The notes below the pieces were generated by a model. That model was not told the origin of the DNA. It did not search any database and saw nothing but the letters and a program-made list of their open reading frames with translations. From Calocera cornea HHB12733 (lineage: Eukaryota; Basidiomycota; Dacrymycetes; Dacrymycetales; Dacrymycetaceae), in the NCBI GenBank assembly GCA_001632435.1, contig KV423974.1, positions 62,001 to 126,000 on the forward strand: 64,000 nt of DNA. Direction: 5' to 3'. The position numbers and the translations under genes are program-made. Shown here one piece after another: positions 56,256 through 64,000 of the stretch; positions within the stretch are counted from its first letter, which is position 1, and every line of letters begins with the position of its first letter.

Positions 56256-58146
56256 CTACAGGATCTCCTTATCCAGAAGGTCGAAGTGCTCATCGCCTGA
56301 CCGTCGGGGGCCTCAGCATCCTGGATAGACTTCCGCACTTTGTCTGCGTTCGCCCTCTTCTAACTCCCTTCTTCCCCACCGGCCCTCGTTAGGACGTCTT
56401 TCATCTCGGCTTTGATCGCCTCCTCCGTCCCAATAATCTCGGTTCCGTTGGAGCCACCGCGGAAGGCTTTGTTTTTGCCGAACCCAGTGCGGACCTGAAG
56501 GAACTCGAAGGCAGTATCAAGTACCTCAGACATCCAGCGTGCATTCTGCGCCTGATCAGCTGCGATCGGCCGTGCGATCAGGGGCATCCCCTGTGCGAGT
56601 GCCTCCGCAGTTCCACCCGCGCTGCAGTGCGAGATCGCCCAGCCTGTTGCCTGCAGACGATGAGATCACGACAGGTCCAAAACTGAAGATCACGTACCGG
56701 GTGCTGGAACACAGTCTGCTGGGGTACCAACGGGACGATGAGGCCTCGGCCACTTGCAGCTACCTTCTCGGGAACGCCGTCTGGGAGCTGCAACGATGGT
56801 GATGCGGCAGCAAAGAGGAAGGGCATGGGTTCCTCTAGCTCCAGCAGGAAGTCGAACAAGTAGCTGAGGTGCTCCGGTGAAGGCGACATGAGCGAGCCAA
56901 AACTGATGTACAAGGCGCTGTTACGCCCGTGCTTCGCCAAAGCATCATCGAGGAAGACAATGGACGGATCGGCCTTGTCACCGGCATCTCCCTGCCGTGT
57001 GAAGTACGAAACTGCTACTTCTGCCTGAGCCTCGTCGGCGCTGTCTTTGGGGTGGAGGTAAGAGGCGGGAAGTTGAGGGCCAAGGGAGAAGATAGGGCGC
57101 GAGACATGTGCGCAGAACACTCCTTCAGGCCGTTGGTCTCCTCTTCATCCTATCGGAAAAAGTGAGATAATAGGACGTGTGGCCGTAGTAAAGGGACAGC
57201 CCATACCAAAGTCAGGACAGTGAGACCGTCGCGTGTCTTCACAAGGGGGTAAGTACCGGCGATTGGCCAATACATCCCGGGAGACGAAGTCCTCCCATTC
57301 GTAGAACCGCCGCATACCTTTCACCCTGACAATGCCATCCGGATAGCGACCGGAGTGGACATACCTCTACGGCCCATCAGTCCGGAGCCTTCCCGGGAAC
57401 ACGCAGAACATACCTTGCAGGCGATCTCTATGAATGAACGTCCCATTTTGGGCTGGGGTCCGCCTCAATAGCGTCGCACTCCTCGACGTAGCCCTCTGCT
57501 TGCCCGCCGACCGCAAGGGTACCGTATAGCCTCGTGCAAGCGACCGAAAAGGACACCCAATAGATGTATGTCTTGAGGTGGTACATCCTTCTCAATGGCG
57601 CGGCGATGTCGCCCATGAAGATGTCTGGGATCACGAAGCTGGGCTTCTGTGCAACACCGTCCCACGATACGCCGTTATCGTCTTGAAACGGTTCACCCGT
57701 CATGAGCTTGTGAAAGATGGCCTGGACGGCCTGAGTGAACGGAGGCGAGGGGATCCGAAAGACCCTGGGGTCCAGGCTAGCCAACTAAGCCATCATCGTC
57801 CGCGTGACTCCAGCCAAGGTATTTCCGCCAGCGATGATACGGACGCATTTGAGCACGTTCTCCTTCTCTCCAACAACACGCTGCACTTCGTCTTGAGCAT
57901 TCTTGACGAAACCCGCGTCGGCTAAGACGGCCAAATTGGCGAGAGGTTAGCGAGATGAACGACCCCAGTAGAGGGGAATGCCTCACAGACGATGACATCG
58001 TGAAATCTGAGGGCGAGGTTCACGGCAAGATTGAGCTCAGGCGCATATGACCTTTGGGCGAGTTAGACTAAAACATGACCACGGGAACTGCGAAACTGTC
58101 GCATACCCCATGCGAAGAAAGGAAGGAGCACAATATGGCGAGGCAT
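56256..58146 (-). pseudogene. UDP-glycosyltransferase 9, multiply disrupted
   Basis: The homologous start MPRHIVLLPFFAWG (ATG 58146-58144) and all exons of UGT8 can be followed, but the frame is broken repeatedly. There is an in-frame stop at 57785-57787, a 1-nt loss near 57445-57452 and a deletion near 57281-57292 that removes part of the WEDF-x-MYW exon. There is also a 1-nt loss near 57118-57121 (VKEW), a stop at 56360-56362 and a 1-nt loss near 56294-56298 before the terminal DLLDKEIL. The sugar-binding motif is also changed (HCSAGG, LIARP, DQA). The lesions are independent, so this gene has been dead for some time. It lies next to the intact bL31m gene. Confidence 0.9.
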
Positions 58147-59521
58147 CGTAGGGATTTCTGGGGTAGCAGGGCTGTTGACGGGGTAGAGAGCACCCCAGTG
58201 TTCGTTCTACTTATATGGGTTGAGGGTCTAGGCAGAGTGAGCTCAGACATAGAGAGAGCTGGGGACGAAGAGTCTGCCAATGAGAGTTTTCATGATCACC
58301 CGAGCTCGCCCGCATGCCAGGGTAAGAGGTCCACTGAGCAACATGTACTCAAGCAGTACATGAGCACAGCCAGAGTCGAATCGTCAGACCAGTCTCTGAT
58401 GAGCAACCATTGAGCCGACGTTCGGTCCGATTCGTCCTGCGTACCATCCAGGGGGCGCCGAAAGGGCTTTTTCACTCGCGGGTTCGCAGTCCGGCTTAAA
58501 AGGACTTTCACCGTGTTTGACATCTCATCACTCGCACCCACAGTGGCGAGTCACTTGCATGCCAATGACACATTGCAATACACTTGCGCGGTGTCCTGAA
58601 GTTCGTTGGATGGTAGGATGAGATACATTATTGAATGGTTAGGCATCTTCGCCATGCGGAAATTACGAGAGGGGCTGTGTCGACTGGCACCGTTCTATAC
58701 AAAACCGACGTTAGTAACGACTACAGCCTGAGAAGGGTACTCTCACGGCGCATTACTGTAGCATTGGGACGCTACTTGTAAGGGTTTGTTCGGGATGATG
58801 GTGATATAACACTTGGTAATCGAGAGTAGGTTGTATCACGATGTAGACCGAGCTTCTTATCTGGGCCCTAGCGGCGACAAAGGTTCCCAGATATGAAACC
58901 CAAGCGCCATGTCCCGTTTCTATAGTCATTCTGCGTGTGGTCGTCGTTAATAAACGTCTCAATTCAGTGCTTGAAGTGGACGCGGTGCTTACAATACATT
59001 TCACACTCATCAGCAAGCGGTACTTGGAAGGACCGCTCATGTTTCGCAAGCAAGCCTCATACCTGTTGATGCGAGCAAGTAACACCCAGCCTCAGGAAGA
59101 GAGTGCAGGGAACGAGGTGGAAATGCACCATGGACCCACGACGTTTTCTCGTGCGCATACACGTAGCTGCGTGCCCCCGCATACTCATACACCGCGTCGC
59201 GGTCCTGGTTGCGTGTCGTCCATGCACCTACCTGACCGGGCTGAGCTTTCCACTGCTGCCGAAAAGCGGAACTTGATCCGGATCGTCCTTGGTAGGAATG
59301 TGTGCATTCGCGGTGGGACGCCAGAAGTGGGACAAATGACTAGGACGTGCGCCAACGGCGGCCGCTCAGAGAGGAGATGCGGCGTATAAACGCCAATGCA
59401 GTCACATTAGAGCCCGTACAGATAGAATAGAGATGGTGAAGGAAAAGTGCCTACTGTAACGTCAGGATTATGTAGTGAAGACATATTGGACGAGCAACGC
59501 ACGCTACGTGGTTGCCAACTG
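58147..59521. other. Duplicated spacer, copy C, next to intact bL31m
   Basis: The 58,530-59,510 segment matches copy A at 51.2-52.2 kb over most of its length. A TATA-like CTTATATGGG (58210-58219) stands about 68 bp before the UGT9 start. ORFs here are broken. This is probably the parental arrangement of the duplicated unit because the neighbouring bL31m gene is intact. Confidence 0.55.
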
Positions 59522-59998
59522 TCATTCCTTCCCTTTCTCCTTTTCCGGCTTCTCGCCCCAGTCGTTGCTCATCTCCTCATACCATCCTAGGTCGCCCTCC
59601 TTGAACAGGGTGCCTGGCTGCCCGTCCTTGCTCGGCTCCGATTCTACCTGCGCGGCGCCCGCAAACCGCCTCCTGAACCTGCCCAGGCGCCCAAGCTCCG
59701 ACTCGTCCCCGCTGTGGTCGCCGATTGCGCTGGGGTTGTAGAGCGGGTTGTTGTGCATGTCCCGCGCCATCTTGTACTCAGCGTCGGGCGAGGTCGTGTA
59801 CTGCGTGATGGTGGAGCCGTCTGAGTAGTAGACGATTTGGGGGAAGTGGGGCACGACAGGGTTGGGCATGAGGCGCTTCTGCCTATTCGGCACGTGCGAG
59901 CGGCCGTACGGTGAGTTGCTTCTCATCCTGCGCTGGCCCGCGAGCATCTGCGCGACCCGTATTCGCGGGGGGATGGCGAGCGTCGGTCGTGTAAACAT
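59522..59998 (-). CDS. MRPL36: Mitochondrial large-subunit ribosomal protein bL31m (MRPL36-like), 158 aa
   Basis: A single exon from ATG 59998 (MFTRPTLAIPPRIRVAQML, mitochondrial-targeting-like) to the stop at 59522. The conserved core is PHFPQIVYYSDGSTITQYTTSP followed by YKMARDMHNNPLYNPS and GRLGRFRRRFAG, as in fungal bL31m proteins. It has an acidic C-terminal tail ending EKEKGKE. The protein belongs to the 54S mitochondrial ribosomal subunit. An upstream in-frame extension to 60199 exists but lacks targeting character, so the internal ATG is preferred. It is divergent from SNX3 with 237 bp between start codons, suggesting a shared promoter. Two decayed copies lie inside the UGT array. Confidence 0.8.
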   Translation of the reverse strand: MFTRPTLAIPPRIRVAQMLAGQRRMRSNSPYGRSHVPNRQKRLMPNPVVPHFPQIVYYSDGSTITQYTTSPDAEYKMARDMHNNPLYNPSAIGDHSGDESELGRLGRFRRRFAGAAQVESEPSKDGQPGTLFKEGDLGWYEEMSNDWGEKPEKEKGKE

Positions 59999-60235
59999 GG
60001 TTGTGGACGGTGCGCGAAATGCCGCGACTCGAAAAGGAATGTCAGGGCGGCTCGGCGGGAGCAATTGCAAGGCTGGGCTCGTCATACCCGAGCCGCAGAC
60101 CGTTATCGCCGGCTCATCCCAGGCACCTCTCACCTCCTTTCCCCACGTTCCCCGCCTCTGTCCCTCCTCCAGCCTGCGCGCTGCTGATACATTTCCCACC
60201 TCCCTTTCATTTCTACTCGGCTACAACAAAGTAAA

Positions 60236-60879
60236 ATGGCGACCCATTCGCCCTTTGTACGTTCGGCGTTCGACGACAGCTCCCGGCTCTCCTCGCGCGA
60301 ACAGACGGTGCGCCCCTATTCCGGAGCTTGGACTGGCGTTGCTTACGTGGGCTTATTGCGGCGTAGATTGAAGAGATGTACTCGGTCCCGGAGAGCTTTC
60401 TCGAAATTGAGGTGCGCAACCCGCAGACGCACGGGTTTGGGAGGAAGATGTACACAGATTACGAGATTGTCTGCAAGGTGCGGCACCTACCAGATCGTCG
60501 TTGGGCGCGGCGCATTGAGCTCATCGAATGGGATGCTGTAGACCAACATCCCCGCATTCAAGCTGCGCCACTCAATTGTCCGCCGGCGATACAGCGACTT
60601 CGAGGCGTTCCGGGACATTCTTGAACGCGAGTCGACGCGCGTCAACATCCCGCCCCTGCCGGGCAAGGTCTTCACGAACCGCTTCTCGGACGAGATCATC
60701 GAGCAGCGTCGGGAGGGGCTCGAACGGTTCTTGAGCATCGTCGCAGGGCACCCATTGCTCCAGGTGCGTCACTTATCATGCTGAGCCGGGTGCTGTCGCT
60801 GATCTGTTCATAGACGGGCAGCAAGGTGCTGGGCGCTTTCCTTCAGGACCCAAGCTGGGACAGGTCGCAGTGGGCGTGA
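60236..60879 (+). CDS. SNX3: Sorting nexin 3 / Grd19-like PX protein, 156 aa
   Basis: Four exons (60236-60307, 60367-60477, 60542-60763, 60814-60879) join in phase into 156 residues. It is essentially a PX domain: [87 protein letters not shown] and a short tail ending [18 protein letters not shown] and PPLPGK are the phosphatidylinositol-3-phosphate binding elements. Grd19/SNX3 sorts cargo from early endosomes with retromer. Length and motifs match the family. The first 24 residues are less certain because an alternative donor exists at about 60257. Confidence 0.93.
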
Positions 60880-61763
60880 TCATCGCCCCTCCGCCGCCCG
60901 GTTTCAGTCCTCACCGCCATCCTCGCGCTTGTCATCTCCGCCTGTTTCGCCATCCGATGGGTTGAGCCCATCACCTCGTTTTACTCCCGGCTCATCAACT
61001 CACTTATGTCGGTACTGTCCTCCGTCTTGGTCTATCACGATCCATTGTATCACGCTCCCTCTCACGTCTATGGAATGAAATTGTGTTCATTGTCAATCCT
61101 CCTGTTTCGGCTCCGGGCGGTGATAAGCGGTGCTTCTCGCATAGGGGACAGGGGTAAGCAAAGTAGGTCAAGTCAGCGCGGCTCGCTTCGCCGAGTCGGG
61201 CCGTTGGTCGTCCTCCGAACGTGCTGGGTTGTGTGTCGCAACAAGGCATTAAGCACTGAGGTCCTCGCTTTTGGCCGAGACGCGGTGTACTGGCGGGGAC
61301 GCCGTTACCAGCTCGGAGTAAACATGCTGGTTAGCTTTCTACCTGCCAGCAGCGACAGTGGGTGTTAGTACGCTCTGCTGGACGACAGCGCATGGGCCGC
61401 CCCTAAGTATGCACCGCGCGCCGGTGCGAACTGCTGACGGTAGTCGCGTTGACAAGGGATACGTCCGGGTTGATATGGGCATTTGTACGCACGTGCCCCG
61501 AATGCCTCCGAAGCCGTTTGTGCGCGCCCGTAGGGCAGAGCAGAGGCAGCGTGGATTTCGGCCTTCCGGTCTGTGCCGCGCCGGACGTCATCAAGCGAGT
61601 TTTCCTCCCGCGCACGGCCGCTGCCCCCTTCTCCACTGCCTTCGTCCCCTCCCTCCTCGTCCTCGCCGTCCAGCGTATATAGTAGCCAACCAGCTGCTGC
61701 ATCTCGCTCCACCGCACTAAGCCGCAGACACACACCTTCCACCCCTCCCTCCCCATCTCCCAA
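60880..61763. other. Intergenic between SNX3 and the phosphate carrier
   Basis: 884 bp with SNX3 3' UTR and carrier promoter. A long minus-strand open frame here (61365-62147) overlaps the carrier and is a GC-bias shadow. Nothing else is supported. Confidence 0.5.
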
Positions 61764-62889
61764 ATGGCTCACCTCGCACCCGGTGGCAAGTGGGACGCTA
61801 GGTGCGTTGTCCGGCACCGCAAAAGTTTCTGACCGTCGTTGCTGACCATCCACCGACTCAGGTTGATTGGCCCCGTCCCCCATGACGCCTCCTACTACGG
61901 CAAGGCCCTCCTCGGCGGTGCCCTTGCCTGCGGACTCACCCACGCCGCCATCACCCCGCTCGATGTGACAAAATGTAACATGCAGGTGCGTATATGCGCT
62001 TTCGCGACGACCACCGTGTATGTATGCTAACCGCCCGTCCGATAAGGTCGACCCGGGCAAGTACCGCGGCCTCGTGTCCGGTATCTCCCTTATCAGGAGC
62101 GAGCAGGGCTCCGGCGCCATCTGGAAGGGTGTTGCGCCCACCTTCATCGGTTACTCGCTCCAGGGCATGTTCAAGTACGGTCTGTACGAAGTGTTCAAGG
62201 ACACCTACTCCAACCTGGTTGGCGAGGAGGGTACCGCCAAGTACAAGCAGCTCATCTGGCTCGCCGGTTCCGCCTCCGCCGAAGTTTTCGCTGACGTCGC
62301 CCTCTGCCCCTTCGAGATGACCAAGGTCAAGATGCAGACTTCCCCCCACGGCACCTTCCCCACCCAGTTCGGCACTGCATGGGCTACCATGCGCGCTCAG
62401 TCGGCCAGCACCCGCTTCCCCTTCGGCTCCATCGTCCCGCTCTGGTCTCGTCAGGTGAGCTTCTCGTTTCGGGTGACAGCGCTGAACCAGTATCCTGACC
62501 AGATTGATCCATAGATCCCGTACACCATGGCTAAGTTCTACTTCTTCGAGCGCATCGTCCAGGCCTTTTACGAGAACGTCTTCACCCTCCCCAAGTCGTC
62601 CTACAGCCAGCAGACTCAGCTCGGCATTACGTTCGCGTCCGGCTACCTTGCCGGTGTCATCTGCGCTATCGTCTCCCACCCGGCCGATACTCTCGTCTCC
62701 CTGATGGGCAAGGAGTCCAACAAGGGCAAGGGCGTTGGTGCCATCGCGTCCGAGACCGGTCTCTTCAACCTCTGCACCAAGGGTCTCGGCACTCGTGTCC
62801 TCATGATCGGTACCCTCACCGGCTTCCAGTGGTGGATCTACGACTCGTTCAAGACGGCCATGGGCATGGGCACGACCGGTGGCAAATAG
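61764..62889 (+). CDS. MIR1: Mitochondrial phosphate carrier (SLC25A3/Mir1-like), 314 aa
   Basis: Four exons (61764-61801, 61862-61985, 62047-62454, 62515-62889) give 314 residues, the usual length for Mir1-type carriers. The three repeats of the SLC25 family carry PLDVTKCNMQ, PFEMTKVKMQ and HPADTLVSLMG signatures. GPVPHDASYYGKALLGGALACGLTH opens the first repeat, and GTLTGFQWWIYDSFKTAMGM ends the last. The protein imports phosphate with protons across the inner mitochondrial membrane for ATP synthesis. Strong codon bias and clean splice sites suggest high expression. Confidence 0.95.
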
Positions 62890-63491
62890 ACAGCGTGCTC
62901 TGTATGTTTCTTGTGTCCTTAAGCATGCATGCGTTGCCTCAAAATTCTTCAATTCTCTCTGGTGTCTGTCTGCTTGTTCTCTCACGTCTACTGAAACTCA
63001 CAATAGTGATCTAGTACCGCCGTTAGTAGCCCTCTAGTTCCCTGTTTGACGGTTTCGATCAACCCCTTGCCTTACGCGCCCCATATTATCGAACTCCCAG
63101 TCATCATTTCCTCCAAACCCCTAGTGCTGTAGCGATTTCTTCCCTAAACCTCCTAGAGTCGTCAGTTTCGGAATATATCGAGGTTCACGGTACTACACGA
63201 GCGGTAGTGTATGTCCTCAGCGCTATGATACCGTGGATGCATGTACAGATTACGTGAGCTCGGCATCGGCCATGATATTTGTGCATTCCAACTTGCACAA
63301 AAGGTTAATCATCGGAAAGTAGACCGGCACTCACTATTGTAGGCGCGTCGTACATGGCGGGCATTCTAGCTTTTTGAAGTGAAACGGGCATTCTAGCATT
63401 TACGCATCTCGGAGCGGGCATTCTGGCGGATAACTCTTTTTGTTTGTGCTCCCTGAAGCTTATGTCTAAATAAATAGACGGTTTCTGCTCT
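62890..63491. other. 3' flank of the phosphate carrier
   Basis: 602 bp of AT-richer sequence up to the target-site duplication of the hAT-type element. No gene is supported. Confidence 0.5.
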
Positions 63492-63499
63492 GTCGGCAC

Positions 63500-63985
63500 T
63501 AGGAATGGGCGCGGTTCGGTTCGGTTTGGTTCAGTCCAGGACCTGGTCGATGTTTTCAAGAAGGCGCGGTTCTGGTTTGGTTCTTGTTCTGGTTCAGTTC
63601 GGGACCGGTCCAGAACCGGTCTGGGGCTGTGGATCAACACCGCCGTCCAAACTGGCCAAACGCACGTGATTTTGACAACTCGGCCCCCCTTGGGGGTCCC
63701 CTTATCAATGAGCGCTCACCCGCAGCGGTGCTGGACCATCGCGATCAGCAAATGAAGGGGGGGGTTAAGATACTCCCTCTACATCCCATATCCTGGAGCG
63801 ACTTGGGTCTGGAGCTGACGTAATGTTTCTAATCAAATGGCACGTGGCATCTGAACCGGTCCAGAACAGTTTTGCATTTTGGCACTATGCCGGTTCTGGT
63901 CCTGGTTCTGGTGCAAGGACCGGACCCAACCAGAACCAAGAACCGACGGTTCTCGTAGTCCGGTCCTGGACCGCGCCCATCCCTA
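63500..63985. mobile_element. 486-bp non-autonomous hAT-type element (MITE)
   Basis: The terminal inverted repeats are TAGGAATGGGCGCGGT at the left and, read inward from the right, TAGGGATGGGCGCGGT (one mismatch in 16). An identical 8-bp target duplication GTCGGCAC flanks both ends (63492-63499 and 63986-63993). The TAGGG start and 8-bp duplication are hallmarks of hAT elements. Subterminal regions are packed with CCGGTTCTGG/CCAGAACCGG-type repeats, as expected for transposase-binding sites. No transposase ORF is present. Confidence 0.88.
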
Positions 63986-64000
63986 GTCGGCACGGCGCAG

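Noticed and set aside
59999..60199. Upstream extension of bL31m to a start at 60199
   Set aside because: The added residues do not look like a targeting sequence, overlap the divergent promoter, and the internal ATG begins a good presequence.
61365..62147. 260-codon minus ORF opposite the phosphate carrier
   Set aside because: Antisense shadow of strongly codon-biased carrier exons.
1..64000. tRNA, rRNA or CRISPR features
   Set aside because: No tRNA-like B-box or cloverleaf, rRNA segment or regularly spaced repeat array was recognised by eye; a tRNAscan or Rfam search would be needed to exclude them.

Overview
The window looks like nuclear DNA of an agaricomycete fungus (Basidiomycota). 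Genes carry many short introns (about 40-110 nt) with GTRNGT-type donors and CTNAY branch sites. Coding regions are GC-rich, and the gene content is typically fungal: P450s, family-1 UDP-glycosyltransferases, a PAS-kinase-like kinase, Mtf2-like and bL31m mitochondrial factors, a Grd19/SNX3 sorting nexin and a mitochondrial phosphate carrier. I do not assign an order or species. Exon coordinates were traced by hand from reading frames and splice signals.

Region 1 (1-9,000) holds lineage-specific proteins I cannot name. These are a large gene running off the left edge (minus, <1-3016), a proline-rich 822-residue gene with a Cys/His cluster (minus, 4412-7104), a small acidic protein (plus, 7426-7933) and a possible broken membrane-protein gene (minus, 8121-8938). 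This stretch is saturated with short tracts built from the tetranucleotide GCC(A/G), as in CCAGCCAG and GGCCGGCTGGCC. They lie in exons, introns and spacers, and the density drops sharply after about 9 kb.

Region 2 (9-22 kb) holds housekeeping genes: a WW-MyTH4-RhoGAP protein (9857-13578), a convergent Mtf2-like mitochondrial protein (13889-16272), a gene-poor 3.3 kb stretch with a 39-base C run, an unknown 182-residue protein (19608-20156) and a membrane-anchored M19 dipeptidase (20288-22045).

Region 3 (22-60 kb) is a metabolic cluster. Two tandem paralogous P450s (plus strand) are followed by nine UDP-glycosyltransferase genes, all on the minus strand: UGT1 at 27.5 kb, then UGT2-UGT9 from 35.5 to 58.1 kb. 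A PAS-kinase-like gene and an unknown 182-residue ORF lie between UGT1 and UGT2. UGT2-5 and UGT6-9 form two subgroups that differ in sequence and in one intron. UGT9 is a pseudogene with several independent lesions. The spacers after UGT7 and UGT8 contain decayed copies of the bL31m gene, whose intact copy sits just beyond UGT9. The right half of the array therefore grew by tandem duplication of a unit made of UGT, spacer and bL31m. One bL31m copy is interrupted by a 97-bp TA-flanked hairpin element, and the sister copy gives the empty site.

Region 4 (59.5-64 kb) holds intact bL31m, a divergent SNX3/Grd19 gene, the mitochondrial phosphate carrier, and a 486-bp non-autonomous hAT-type element with an 8-bp target duplication at the right edge. 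A functional reading for region 3 is oxidation by P450s followed by glycosylation by UGTs, for detoxification or a glycosylated metabolite. The substrate cannot be read from sequence.
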